64,000 nucleotides of DNA from Hydractinia symbiolongicarpus. Its lineage: Eukaryota > Cnidaria > Hydrozoa > Anthoathecata > Hydractiniidae. The stretch spans positions 29,361,828 through 29,425,827 of the forward strand of contig NC_079876.1 in assembly GCF_029227915.1 (NCBI RefSeq). Direction: 5' to 3'. The position numbers and the translations under genes were made by a program. The first letter of the stretch is position 1; every line of letters starts with the position of its first letter. The notes below the pieces were generated by a model, which had not been told where the DNA came from, ran no database searches, and saw only the letters and a program-made list of their open reading frames with translations. Shown here piece after piece: positions 22,469-32,777 of the stretch.

Positions 22469-22838
22469 TGAAATTTCAGGTTACCAAGGTTACTTGAACT
22501 TGGAAAACGTACTGGCAATGAACCTTAGTATTCTAAATCGTGCAAGAGCACTACCATTTGACGACTTTCAGATTTTTTAATAGATTGCCCTTCTGATAAC
22601 TCAACAAAATGAATGGAACTGCAAAATGGGATGGTACTATTTGGGATTTTGAGTTTGAAAGTTTCAGATATGGAAGGCATTATTGCGTATCGTGAAGTAA
22701 CGGCTGGTAAAATTATTGGCGCTATTCTATTTTGCCCTGTGGGATAATTCAACACAACGTACCATGTTAACACATTTCCACGGTTTAAACTTTCCAAGCA
22801 TCCCTCAATCTTCTTATCACACAGGTTAGCCTAGCTAA

Positions 22839-22920
22839 TACCAGAGATGGGGTTGAAACCATGTGGACAATAGTCCATTGGAACTTAAGTCTAACGCCTT
22901 AACCACTCGGCCACCCTGGT
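22839..22920 (-). pseudogene. tRNA-Leu(UAA) copy with broken T arm
   Basis: Same lesion as 18314; HOR partner of 21029 and 24649. Confidence 0.75.
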
Positions 22921-23290
22921 TGAAATTTCAGGTTACCAAGGTTATTTGAACTTGGAAAACGTACTGGCAATGAACCTTAGTATTCTAAATCGCGCAAGAG
23001 CACTACCATTTGACGACCTTCAGATTTTTCAATAATTTGCCCTTTTGATAACTCAACAAAATGAATGGAACTGCAAAATGGGATGGTAATATTTGGGATT
23101 TTGAGTTTGGAGGTTTCAGATATGGAAGGCATTATTGCGTATCGTGAAGTAACGGCTGGTAAATTTATTGGCGGTATTCTATTTTGCCCTGTGGGATAAT
23201 TCAACACAACGTATCATGTTAACACATTTCCACGGTTTAAACTTTCCAAGCATCCCTCAATCTTCTTATCACACAGGTTAGCCTAGCTAA

Positions 23291-23373
23291 TACCAGGGGT
23301 GGTGTTTGAACCCATGCGGACAATAGACCATTGGAACTTAAGTCTAACGCCTTAACCACTCGGCCACCCTGGT
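23291..23373 (-). pseudogene. tRNA-Leu(UAA) copy, B box altered
   Basis: HOR copy of 21481 with the same four changes. Confidence 0.62.
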
Positions 23374-23742
23374 TGAACATTCAGGTTAATAAGGTTACTT
23401 GAATTTGGAAAGGGTACGGGAAATGAACCTTAGTATTCTAAATCGCCCAAGAACATTACCATTTGACGAACTTCAGATTTTGTAATAATTTTCCATTTTG
23501 ATAGCTCAACAAAATGAGTGGAGCTGCAAAAAAGGATGGTAATATTTGAGATTTGGAGTTTGAATGTTTGAGATATGGAAGGCATTATTGCGCATCGTGA
23601 AGTAACGGCTGGTAGAACTATTGGGGCTATTCTATTTCGCCATGTGGGATAATTCAACACAACGTGTCATATTAACGCATTTCCACGGCAAAACCCTCCA
23701 AGCATCCCTCAATCTTCTTATCACACAGGTTAGCCTAGCTAA

Positions 23743-23825
23743 TACCAGAGGTGAGGTTCGAACCCATACGGACAATAGTCCATTGGAACTTAAGTCCAAC
23801 GCCTTAACCACTCGGCCACCCTGAG
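23743..23825 (-). pseudogene. tRNA-Leu(UAA) copy, 5' end altered
   Basis: As 21933, but the first two acceptor bases are changed (CCCTGAG instead of CCCTGGT on +), so pairs 1-72 and 2-71 are lost or weakened. This is private to the second HOR copy. Confidence 0.62.
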
Positions 23826-24195
23826 TGAAATTTCAGGTTACCAAGGTTACTTGAACTTGGAAAAAGTACTGGCAATGAACCTTAGTATTCTAAATCGTGC
23901 AAGAGCACTACCATTTGACGACCTTTAGATTTTTCAATAATTTGCCCTTTTGATAACTCAACAAAATGAATGGAATTGCAAAATGGGATGGTAATACTTG
24001 GGATTTTGAGTTTGAAAGTTTCAGATATGGAAGGCATTATTGCGTATCGTGAAGTAACGGTTGGTAGAATTATTGGGGCTATTCTGTTTTGCCCTGTGGG
24101 ATAATTCAACACAACATATCATGTTAACACATTTCCACGGTTAAAACTCTCCAAACATCCCTCAATCTTCTTATCACACAGGTTAGCCTAGCTAA

Positions 24196-24278
24196 TACCA
24201 GAGGTGGGGTTCGAACCCACGCGGACAATCGTCCATTGTAACTTAAGTCCAACGCCTTAACCACTCGGCCACCCTGGT
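24196..24278 (-). tRNA. tRNA-Leu(UAA) copy, 30-40 mismatch
   Basis: HOR copy of 22386. Confidence 0.78.
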
Positions 24279-24648
24279 TGAAATTTCAGGTTACCAAGGT
24301 TACTTGAAGTTGGAAAACGTACTGGCAATGAACCTTAGTATTCTAAATCGTGCAAGAGCACTACCATTTGACGACTTTCAGATTTTTTAATAGATTGCCC
24401 TTCTGATAACTCAACAAAATGAATGGAACTGCAAAATGGGATGGTACTATTTGGGATTTTGAGTTTGAAAGTTTCAGATATGGAAGGCATTATTGCGTAT
24501 CGTGAAGTAACGGCTGGTAAAATTATTGGCGCTATTCTATTTTGCCCTGTGGGATAATTCAACACAACGTACCATGTTAACACATTTCCACGGTTTAAAC
24601 TTTCCAAGCATCCCTCAATCTTCTTATCACACAGGTTAGCCTAGCTAA

Positions 24649-24730
24649 TACCAGAGATGGGGTTGAAACCATGTGGACAATAGTCCATTGGAACTTAAGT
24701 CTAACGCCTTAACCACTCGGCCACCCTGGT
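24649..24730 (-). pseudogene. tRNA-Leu(UAA) copy with broken T arm
   Basis: HOR copy of 22839. Confidence 0.75.
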
Positions 24731-25100
24731 TGAAATTTCAGGTTACCAAGGTTATTTGAACTTGGAAAACGTACTGGCAATGAACCTTAGTATTCTAAAT
24801 CGCGCAAGAGCACTACCATTTGACGACCTTCAGATTTTTCAATAATTTGCCCTTTTGATAACTCAACAAAATGAATGGAACTGCAAAATGGGATGGTAAT
24901 ATTTGGGATTTTGAGTTTGGAGGTTTCAGATATGGAAGGCATTATTGCGTATCGTGAAGTAACGGCTGGTAAATTTATTGGCGGTATTCTATTTTGCCCT
25001 GTGGGATAATTCAACACAACGTATCATGTTAACACATTTCCACGGTTTAAACTTTCCAAGCATCCCTCAATCTTCTTATCACACAGGTTAGCCTAGCTAA

Positions 25101-25183
25101 TACCAGGGGTGGTGTTTGAACCCATGCGGACAATAGACCATTGGAACTTAAGTCTAACGCCTTAACCACTCGGCCACCCTGGT
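25101..25183 (-). pseudogene. tRNA-Leu(UAA) copy, B box altered
   Basis: Third copy of the 21481 version; the HOR ends just after it. Confidence 0.62.
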
Positions 25184-25553
25184 TGAAATTTCAGGTTACC
25201 AAGGTTACTTGAACTTGGAAAACGTACTGGCAATGAACCTTAGTATTCTAAATCGTGCAAGAGCACTACCATTTGACGACTTTCAGATTTTTTAATAGAT
25301 TGCCCTTTTGATAACTCAACAAAATGAATGGAAATGCAAAATGGGATGGTAATATTTGGGATTTTGAGTTTGAAAGTTTCAGATATGGAAGGCATTATTG
25401 CGTATCGTGAAAAAACGGCTAGTAAAATTATTGGGGCTATTCTATTTTGCCTTGTGGGATAATTCAACACAACGTATCATGTTAACACATTTCAACGGTT
25501 TAAACTCTCCAAGCATCCCTCAATCTTCTTATCACACAGGTTAGCCTAGCTAA

Positions 25554-25636
25554 TACCAGAGGTGGGGTTCGAACACACGCGGACAATGGTCCATTGGAAC
25601 TTAAGTCCAACGCCTTAACCACTCGGCCACCTTGGT
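25554..25636 (-). tRNA. tRNA-Leu(UAA) copy, two stem changes
   Basis: G52 to T opens a T-stem pair, and G5 to A leaves A5-C68. The variable loop is CATT. Confidence 0.64.
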
Positions 25637-26006
25637 TGAAATTTCAGGTTACCAAGGTTGCTTGAACTTGGAAAACGTACTGGCAATGAACCTCAGTATT
25701 CTAAATCGCGCAAGAGCACTACCATTTGACGGCCTTCAGATTTTTCAATAATTTGCCCTTTTGATAACTCAACAAAATGAATGGAACTGCAAAATGGGAT
25801 GGTAATATTTAGGATTTTGAGTTTGAAAGTTTCAGATATGGAAGGCATTATTGCGTATCGTGAAGTAACGGCTGGTAAAATTATTGGGGCTATTCTATTT
25901 TGCCTTGTGGGATAATTCAACACAACGTATCATGTTAACACATTTCAACGGTTTAAACTCTCCAAGCATCCCTCAATCTTCTTATCACACAGGTTAGCCT
26001 AGCTAA

Positions 26007-26089
26007 TACCAGAGGTGGTGTTTGAACCCATGCGGACAATAGACCATTGGAACTTAAGTCTAACGCCTTAACCACTCGGCCACCCTGGT
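26007..26089 (-). pseudogene. tRNA-Leu(UAA) copy, B box altered
   Basis: G57 to A, C61 to A and G29 to A as at 21481, but the G6-U67 wobble is retained. Confidence 0.62.
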
Positions 26090-26458
26090 TGAACATTCAG
26101 GTTAATAAGGTTACTTGAATTTGGAAAGGGTACGGGAAATGAACCTTAGTATTCTAAATCGCCCAAGAGCATTACCATTTGACGAACTTCAGATGTTGTA
26201 ATAATTTTCCATCTTGATAGCTCAACAAAATGAATGGAGATGCAAAAAAGGATGGTAATATTTAGGATTTGGAGTTTGAATGTTTGAGATATGGAAGGCA
26301 TTGTTGCGCATCGTGAAGTAACGGCTGGTAGAACCATTGGGGCTATTCAACTTCGCCATGTGGGATAATTCAACACAACGTGTCATGTTAACGCATTTCA
26401 ACGGCAAAACCCTCCAAGCATCCCTCAATCTTCTTATCACACAGGTTAGCCTAGCTAA

Positions 26459-26541
26459 TACCAGAGGTGAGGTTCGAACCCATACGGACAATAGTCCATT
26501 GGAACTTAAGTCCATCGCCTTAACCACTCGGCCAACCTGGT
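26459..26541 (-). tRNA. tRNA-Leu(UAA) copy, several weak pairs
   Basis: G52-U62 wobble, A49-C65, A27-A43 at the end of the anticodon stem, and G7 to T. Confidence 0.6.
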
Positions 26542-26911
26542 TGAAATTTCAGGTTACCAAGGTTACTTCAACTTGGAAAACGTACTGGCAATGAACCTTA
26601 GTATTCTAAATCGAGCAAGAGCACTACCATTTGACGTACTTCAGATTTTTTAATAATTTGCCCTTTTGATAACTCAACAAAATGAATGGAACTGCAAAAT
26701 GGGATGGTAACACTTGGGATTTTGAGTTTGAAAGTTTCAGATATGGAAGGCATTATTGCGTATCGTGAAGTAACGGCTGGTAGAATTATTGGGGCTATTC
26801 TATTTTGCCCTCTGGGATAATTCAACACAACGTGTCATGTTAACACATTTCCACGGTTAAAACTTTCCGAGCATCCCTTAATCTTCTTATCACACAGGTT
26901 AGCCTAGCTAA

Positions 26912-26994
26912 TAACAGAGGTGGGGTTCGAACCCATGCGGACAATAGTCCATTGGAACTTAAGTCCAACGCCTTAACCACTCGGCCACCCTGGT
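26912..26994 (-). tRNA. tRNA-Leu(UAA) copy, 2-71 mismatch
   Basis: G71 to T gives C2-T71, and A49-C65 is unpaired. Core arms are intact. Confidence 0.66.
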
Positions 26995-27362
26995 TGAAAT
27001 TTCATGTTAATAAGGTTACTTGAACTTGGAAAAAGTACTGGCAATGAATCTGATTATTTTAAATCGCGCAAGAGCATTACCATTTGACGACCTTCAGATT
27101 TTTCAATAATTTGCCCTTTTGATAACTCAACAAAATGAATGGAACTGCAAAAAAGGAGGGTAATATTTGGGACTGGAATTGGAATGTTTAAGATATGGAA
27201 GGAATGATTGCGCATTGTGAAAGAACGGCTGGTACAACTATTGCAGCTATTCTACTCTCCAAGTTCGATACTTTGCCACAACGAGTCATGGCAAACACAC
27301 TTCCACGTTTAAATTCTCCAAGCATCCTCCAATTATCTTATCAAAAACGTTAACCTAGCTAA

Positions 27363-27445
27363 TAACAGAGGTGGTGTTCGAACCCACTCGGACAAGCGTC
27401 CATTGGAACTTAAGTCCAACACCTTATCCACTCGGCCACTCTGGT
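27363..27445 (-). tRNA. tRNA-Leu(UAA) copy with close T5 run
   Basis: C2-T71 mismatch, C61 to A, G10-U25 wobble and an altered D loop. G6 to A restores a Watson-Crick A6-U67 pair. A T5 run lies 16 nt downstream (27343-27347). Confidence 0.58.
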
Positions 27446-27516
27446 TGAATATTCAGGTTAATAAGGTTACTTAAACTAGGAAAAAGTACTGGCAATGAAT
27501 CTTAGTATTCTAAATC

Positions 27517-27672
27517 GTGTAAGAGCATTGACATCTGTCGACCTTCTTATCTCTTTAATAATTTGCCGCTTTCATAATTCAACAAATTGGGTAAGTGTAA
27601 GAGCCTTGACATCTGTCGACCTTCTTATTTATTTAATAATTCGCAGCTTTGATAATTCATTAAATTGCCTGG
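27517..27672. repeat. 78-bp tandem duplication inside a spacer
   Basis: The word GTGTAAGAGC and the 68 bases after it occur at 27517 and again at 27595, in diverged form. This lengthens one spacer and is not seen in any other unit. Confidence 0.8.
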
Positions 27673-27873
27673 AACTGCAAAAAGAGATGTAATCTTTGAG
27701 ATTTTGAATTTGAAATTTGGTGACATGGAATGAGTAATTGCGTATCGTGATATAACGGCTAGTACAACTATTGCAGCTATTCTACCTCTCCAAGTTCGAT
27801 ACTTCGCAACAACGTGTCATGGCAAACACATTTCCACGTTTAAATTCTCCAAGCATCCTTCAATCATTTTATC

Positions 27874-27878
27874 AAAAA
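27874..27878 (-). terminator. close Pol III terminator-like T5
   Basis: TTTTT on the sense strand 16 nt beyond the discriminator of the tRNA at 27894, a normal distance for Pol III termination. Units at 27363, 28347, 36296, 42000 and 53237 have the same arrangement. Confidence 0.55.
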
Positions 27879-27893
27879 CGTTAACCTAGCTAA

Positions 27894-27976
27894 TAACAGA
27901 GATGGGGTTCGAACCCACTCGGAGAAACGTTCATTGGAGCTTAAGTCCATCGCCTTAACCACTCGGCCATCCTGGT
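27894..27976 (-). tRNA. tRNA-Leu(UAA) copy with close T5 run
   Basis: C2-T71 mismatch, A7-C66, G49-U65 wobble, A27-A43 mismatch, and loop base 38 is C. B box intact. Confidence 0.58.
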
Positions 27977-28346
27977 TGAATATTCAGGTAAATAAGGTTA
28001 CTTGAACTTGGAAGAAGTACTGGCAATGAACCTTACTATTTTAAATCGCACAAGAGCATTAACATCTGTCGATCTTCTTATTTCTTTAATAATTTGCCGT
28101 TTTGATAATTCAACAAATTGATTGGAACTCGAAAAAAAATGGTAATGTTTGGGATCGTGAGTTTGAAAATTTGAGATATGGAAGGAATAATTGCGCATTG
28201 CGAAATAACGGCTGGGACAACTATTGCAGCTATTCTACCTTTCCAAGTTCGGTACTTCGCAACAACGTGTCATGGCAAACACATTTCCACGTTTAAATTC
28301 TGCAAGCATCCTTCAATCATCTTATCAAAAACGTTAACTTGGCTAA

Positions 28347-28429
28347 TAACAGAGATGGGTTTCGAACCCACTCGGAGAAACGTTCATTGGAGCTTATGTC
28401 CAACGCCTTAACCACTCGGCCACCCTTGT
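28347..28429 (-). pseudogene. tRNA-Leu(UAA) copy lacking U33
   Basis: The anticodon loop reads CATAAGC, so the invariant U33 is A. C60 to A, C2-T71 and a 3-70 mismatch (C3 to A) are also present. T5 run 16 nt downstream. The same copy precedes all three LINE insertions (36296, 42000). Confidence 0.65.
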
Positions 28430-28925
28430 TGAATATTCAGGTTAATTAGGTTACTTGAGTTTGAAAAGGGTACGTGAAATGAACCTTAGTATTCTAAATC
28501 GCCCAAGAGCATTACCATTTGACGAACTTCAGATTTTTTAATAATTTTCCATTTTGATAGGATAACAAAAGGAATGGAGCTCCAAAAAGTGATAGTAATA
28601 TTTGGGATTTTGAGTATGAAATTTTGAGATATGGAAGGCATAATTGCGCATCGTGAAATAACGGCTTGTAGAATTATTGGTGCTATTTCATTTCGCCATG
28701 TGCGATACTTCACCACAACGTATCATGTTAACACATCTCCACGGTTAAAACTCTCCAAGCATCCCTCAATTTTCTTATTATTATTATATTATTAAAAATT
28801 TCTTTTACATTGACGTGTAAAAAAAAAATAAAAAAAATTCTAGCTTCTCGGGAAAAGTCGCTAATTAAAGTCAATGAAGAAGGCAATTAATTTAGTTAAT
28901 TTGACTTCTTTGCTTTGCATATCAT

Positions 28926-28944
28926 CATCCTGAGATAAAGGATG
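28926..28944 (-). other. small hairpin in LINE 3' UTR
   Basis: CATCCT and AGGATG flank a 7-nt loop, giving a 6-bp stem within about 150 bp of the 3' end. Some LINE reverse transcriptases recognise a 3' stem-loop. Whether this one is such a site is inference. Present in all three copies. Confidence 0.4.
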
Positions 28945-29075
28945 GTTAGACTATAGCTTTTATTTTTGAGATCCTATATATTGCAAGGAAGTGGTATGCC
29001 AGAAAATTCAGGAAAAAAAAAACACAACAAAAACAAATCGCAAAATGCTATAAATACTAAATAAAAGTCTGCCTG

Positions 29076-30104
29076 TCAAATAAAACCTAATCCATTAATA
29101 TACGGTTTGCACAACCTACAAGGGCAACTTTCTGGATTCCATTTCTTAATTTTTGACTTAAACTCTTGTAACGTTTCAGATGTTTTTATATTTGATGGTA
29201 TCATCTGCCACAATTTTGGCGCAAAATTTGAGATAGTTTCAGTGCCATAAGTAGACGTTTTTGCTGTGCGATAGCAAAGTTCTCTTTCATTTCTCAAATT
29301 ATAAGTGCTACTACGGAACAGAAAAATATCACTTATTATATCAGGTGAGAGTTTGTTTTTAGCTTTATATATATCTATAGCTAGTGTTTCAAGATTTTTT
29401 CCGTGTATCGTTTTTGATTTATCTCTATGTAACAGTTCCTTAAATGTTGATGTATGGTCACAATAGATTATTCGAAGTGCTCTTACATGCAGATTATTAA
29501 TTCTGTTATTCAATGTTCTATTGTGGAACATCCATATCAAAGGACAGTAACTGAATTGAGAGGTAACAAAAGCCTTCATAATAACTCTTCTTTTTTGAGT
29601 ATTCATGTAAGGTGCAACACGCGCTAACGCATATAGTTTTTGGCTGGTTTTTTGACATAAGTCCGTTACATGCAAATCAAATTTTAATTTCCGATCAATT
29701 TTTATTCCTAACAGTTTCTGTTGGTCACTGTTTTCAATGTACGTGTCTCCAACGACAGCTTTTGTATCAAGTGGTAAACTAGAAAGAAGATGGCTCTTTG
29801 CTTCATTGGCTTTCATACCGTTTTCAGCAAACCATATAAACATTCTTTTTGCTGTTTTTTCAAGGTCTTCTACAACTTGATTTTTATCAGACCCATACGT
29901 ATATGGGGTGTTGTCATCTGTGTAGCTAGCTATATCAGTTTCAATCGTTATCAGAAATAAATCTATCAGGAAAACGTTGAAGAGTAGTGGGCCTAAAATA
30001 GACCCTTGTGGCACACCAAATAAGATGTCGAGTAACGTACTAAATGAGTTGTTTATTTTAACTCTTTGTTTCCGGCCAGTTAAATAGCTATGTATTAATC
30101 TCAA
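29076..30104 (-). pseudogene. LINE RT catalytic core and C-terminal domain, copy 1
   Basis: 342 codons open, continuing the frame of the upstream pieces; the apparent first codon is TTG inside the domain, not a start. Residue positions from there: motif B GVPQGS (30-35), motif C YTDD (61-64) where LINEs usually have a small residue before DD, motif E-like LLGIKIDRKLKF, then a thumb/connection region. It ends in a Cys-rich tail with CPCRLCK and terminal GF. The tail resembles the C-terminal domains of jockey/CR1-like elements common in invertebrate genomes. Identical reading frame in copies 2 and 3. Confidence 0.9.
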
Positions 30105-30212
30105 AACATCCTTGTCAAACCCATAAGCGTGCAGTTTAGCAATGGTAAATCGTGATTTATACAGTCAAAAGCTTTAGACAAGTCTGTCAATAACGCTGCG
30201 TAAGATCCTTTA
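30105..30212 (-). pseudogene. LINE RT motif A segment in a shifted frame, copy 1
   Basis: Between the two long open pieces the coding frame is displaced. Read in its own frame, this stretch gives LLTDLSKAFDCINHDL, which includes the catalytic Asp of motif A. It is entered through a frame slip at the A8 run (30223-30230) and left through a one-base loss near 30145. The two shifts cancel, which is why the flanking pieces are in the same frame. Confidence 0.8.
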
Positions 30213-31679
30213 TTATCTAGGCTTTTTTTTACATTTTTCGATCATTGCTATAAGGCATTGCTGCGTACTAAAACCTCTCCGAAAACCACACTGCTGCTTG
30301 TTAAAAATAGGTTGAAAAAAAGCTTCAATTTGTTCGTATAAGCATTTTTCGAATATCTTAGAGATATTAGGCAGTATACTGACCGGGCGGTAGTTACACT
30401 TGTCCGTACGGTCCTCCTTTTTAAAAACTGGAATGACGTCTGCGTTCTTAAGGCTTTTTGAAAAATTGGATTGGTCGATGTTATAATTTATGCTATTGCA
30501 CAAAACATTTCCAAAAATGTCAGAATTTTTCTGTATTATTTTCGTTGGAATGTCAGACTGCTGTGTAGTTTTATTTTTATCCAAATCTTTAATTTTTTTT
30601 GTAACATCAGATAGGCTGACTCGTCTAAAAGAAAGCTTTTTACCAGACTCGCCATAAAACTGTTTGATTTTGACAACACTTGGATGATTAGCAAATTTTG
30701 ATAACGAGGTCTCAATAGATTTATCATTAAAAATATTATCATTTTGTGGATTTTCATTTAGCTTGATTCTAAGATTGGGAACAAGGTTGCAAAAATAATC
30801 ATTGAAAATCGATGCTATTTCAAGGTCATCAGTGATAGTTTTTCCATTTTCAACTAATGTTATCAGCTCTTTGTTTTTGACTTTCTCAGTAAAGCAAGGT
30901 TTAACTGTGTTCCAGAACTTTTTATTATCTGTAACACTTTTAATCTCTAAATTGTTATAGTACGTTTCTTTACTTTTTTGTACTAGTTTGACACATTTAT
31001 TTCTTTGCGTTTTAAAAGCAGTTTTAGTTTCATCGCTTTTGCTTTTTAAGTATTTATTTCTTAGTCTAGATCTAGTCATTATTGCCTTATTTAACTCTTT
31101 ATTCATAAAAGGTGCTTGGTTGGTTCTCAAATATTTCGTTTTCTTTGGAGCATGTATATTAAGAGTGTTCATGACTTTGTTCAAAGATGCTTCAAGATCA
31201 ATACCTAAGAAATCGGTTTCATTTAACGATTTAAAAAGGTCCCCCCGGAAAGTTTCATGGTCAATTTTTTTGTAGTCCCTATATTGTTGTATGTTCGGTT
31301 TACCCTTTTTAAATTTAGTTTTCATAAAAGTCACAGTCATCTTGTAGAAGTCAGATAAGCCTGTTTCCACAACATTAGTGTGTTGAAAGCTTGATGATTT
31401 GTTAGTAAGGATCAAGTCGATGCAAGTTGGCTTGCATTGGCTTTTAAAACAAGTAGGCTCTTTTACAAGGTTATGCAAACCATAAATTTTTGCAAAATCA
31501 GAAAGTGGAATTTCGCTTGGTTCAGCATTGAAATCACCGATCACAAGAAGATTGTCATAAGTAGCAGAATGTTTAGCAAGTTCCTCTTCAATATTTTGCA
31601 AATGTTTTTTCAAATTTTGTTTATGAGGGTTGTATACGCAACAGAGGAGCCACTTTTGTTTCCGCAGATTTATTTCCAC
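30213..31679 (-). pseudogene. LINE endonuclease C-terminal half, linker and RT N-terminus, copy 1
   Basis: 488 codons. It begins just after the in-frame TAA; the GTG at its start is not a true start. Endonuclease motifs: LLVIGDFNAEP (Asp and Asn of the GDFN motif, about residues 44-54), IDLILTN, and TGLSDFYK, where the usual catalytic His of the SDH-type motif is not seen. A Lys-rich linker follows, then RT fingers: VIPVFKKED, NYRPVSILP and GFRRGFSTQQC. It ends in KCKKKPR followed by a stop produced by the A8 frame slip. Confidence 0.9.
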
Positions 31680-31700
31680 TAATAAGTATTCTGCATGGTT

Positions 31701-32162
31701 TTAAAATTTACAGGTAATGGGTCGGGATGGAATATCTTGCCGTAAATACAGCAGAATACCCCCACCGAAACAGTCTCGGTCTAGCCTGTATGGTTTGGTA
31801 TAGCCATTGATAAAAAATTGTGATGTGGGAAAAGAGTTGTCGATTTTAGACTCTGAGACCATCAAAATGTCAAGATTACCATCTACAGTCGCAGAAAGCA
31901 TCTCAAATTTGTTTCTTATTGAGTTGATATTTATATGCCCAATAGCTACTCTATGAAGGTTTTTAATGCGCAAGTTATTTAATCTCGTATGAGCGTTTAA
32001 CTCGCCGGGAATAGAATTGGAACTTGCAAAATACTGTGCTGGCTCAGAGTTGTTATGACTTTGTTCGCAAATTTCAGAACACCATGATGATACATAACTA
32101 TCGTTAGTGTGATCATTGTGTAAAAAATTTGTAATTTGATTTTCATCCCCGTTTTCAAACAC
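31701..32162 (-). pseudogene. LINE endonuclease N-terminal half, copy 1
   Basis: 153 codons from an ATG to the internal TAA. Motifs of the APE-like endonuclease: GHININSIRNKF, DILMVSESKID (catalytic Glu) and GGGILLYLRQDI. The next codons after the TAA continue the same protein in the same frame, so this is one nonsense change and not a separate gene. About 80 residues precede the endonuclease domain and I do not recognise them. Confidence 0.9.
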
Positions 32163-32241
32163 TTCTTTTTCAATTTCATTTGAAGTGCTTAACGAGGGTA
32201 AAAATCAGATTCACACATATCACACAGGTTACCGTAGCTAA

Positions 32242-32324
32242 TACCAGAGATGGGGTTCGAACCCACGCGGACAATCGTCCATTGGAAATTAAGTCCAACG
32301 CCTTAACCACTCGGCCACCCTGGT
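32242..32324 (-). tRNA. tRNA-Leu(UAA) copy next to LINE 5' end
   Basis: G49-U65 wobble, and G37 changed to T; otherwise consensus. Its 3' flank is interrupted after 24 nt by the LINE, so any normal downstream terminator was replaced by LINE sequence. Sister copies at 40191 and 45896. Confidence 0.76.
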
Positions 32325-32694
32325 TGAAATTTCAAGTTAATAAGGTTACTTGAACTTGGAAAAAGTACTGGCAATGAATCTTATTATTTTAAATCGCGCA
32401 AGAGCATTACCATTTGACGACCTTCAGACTTTTCAATAATTTGCCGTTTTGATAACTCAACAAAATGAATGGAACTGCAAAATGGGATGGTAATATTTGG
32501 GATTTTGAGTTTGAAAGTTTCAGATGTGGAAGGCATTATTGCGTATCGTGAAGTAACGGCTGGTAGAATTATTGGGGCTATTCTATTTTGCCCTGTGGGA
32601 TAATTCAACACAACGTATCATGTTAACACATTTCCACGGTTAAAACTCTGCAAGCATCCCTCAATCTTCTTATCACACAGGTTAGCCTAGCTAA

Positions 32695-32777
32695 TACCAG
32701 AGGTGGGGTTCGAACCCATGCGGACAATAGTCCATTGGAACTTAAGTCCAACGCCTTAACCACTCGGCCACCCTTGT
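32695..32777 (-). tRNA. tRNA-Leu(UAA) copy, 3-70 and 49-65 mismatches
   Basis: C3 to A opens an acceptor pair, and A49-C65 is unpaired. Sisters at 40644 and 46349. Confidence 0.67.

Larger units (their letters stand above)
21030..25186. repeat. 1810-bp four-unit higher-order repeat
   Basis: Four consecutive units recur at an exact 1810-bp offset: spacers at 21167, 22977 and 24787; 21620 and 23430; 22072 and 23882; 22525 and 24335. The tRNA at 21029 matches 22839 and 24649 in the same way. The third copy stops after the tRNA at 25101, where the flank changes from TTGAACATTC to TTGAAATTTC. Few differences between copies are visible, for example at 22194/24004 and at 22014/23824. Confidence 0.92.
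16600..27000 (-). repeat. tRNA-Leu satellite, mainly B monomers
   Basis: The array continues with a monomer period of 452-453 bp, and nearly every spacer is of the B type (GGCATTATTGCGTATCGTGAAGTAA). One A-like spacer lies near 17640-17860. Several tRNA copies have a damaged T arm (for example 18314, 18766, 20124), and the same damaged version reappears at regular intervals. This shows that blocks of several units have been copied together. Confidence 0.93.
27000..28778 (-). repeat. diverged tRNA-Leu satellite units left of LINE copy 1
   Basis: These units differ more from consensus than those to the left. The tRNA 3' flank reads ATCAAAAACGTTAAC on the + strand, which places a T5 run 16 nt beyond the tRNA on the sense strand. 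The tRNA bodies share an acceptor mismatch (C2-T71). A 78-bp internal duplication is present at 27517-27672. Confidence 0.85.
28779..32217 (-). mobile_element. LINE (non-LTR retrotransposon), copy 1
   Basis: About 3.44 kb on the minus strand. It splits the satellite word CTTCTTATCACACAGG between CTTAT (to 28778) and TATCACACAGG (from 32218), so any target duplication is only about 3 bp. The 5' end lies 25 bp from the 3' end of the tRNA at 32242, in the same orientation. Order 5' to 3': about 55 bp leader, APE-type endonuclease, linker, reverse transcriptase, C-terminal Cys-rich tail, about 300 bp 3' UTR, and a terminal TAA-type microsatellite. No ORF1 (nucleic-acid chaperone) is present, so the element is probably 5' truncated. 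The single polyprotein frame is broken by an in-frame TAA (31701-31703), a frame slip in an A8 run (30223-30230) and a one-base loss near 30145, so it cannot make an intact protein. Confidence 0.93.

Noticed and set aside
1-28778. CRISPR-like regular repeats
   Set aside because: The period of about 450 bp, near-identical whole units and a tRNA in each unit do not fit short repeats with unique spacers, and there are no cas genes.
30988-31682. Plus-strand ORFs of 81-95 codons within the LINE
   Set aside because: They are reverse-strand shadows of the endonuclease/RT coding sequence and repeat with it.
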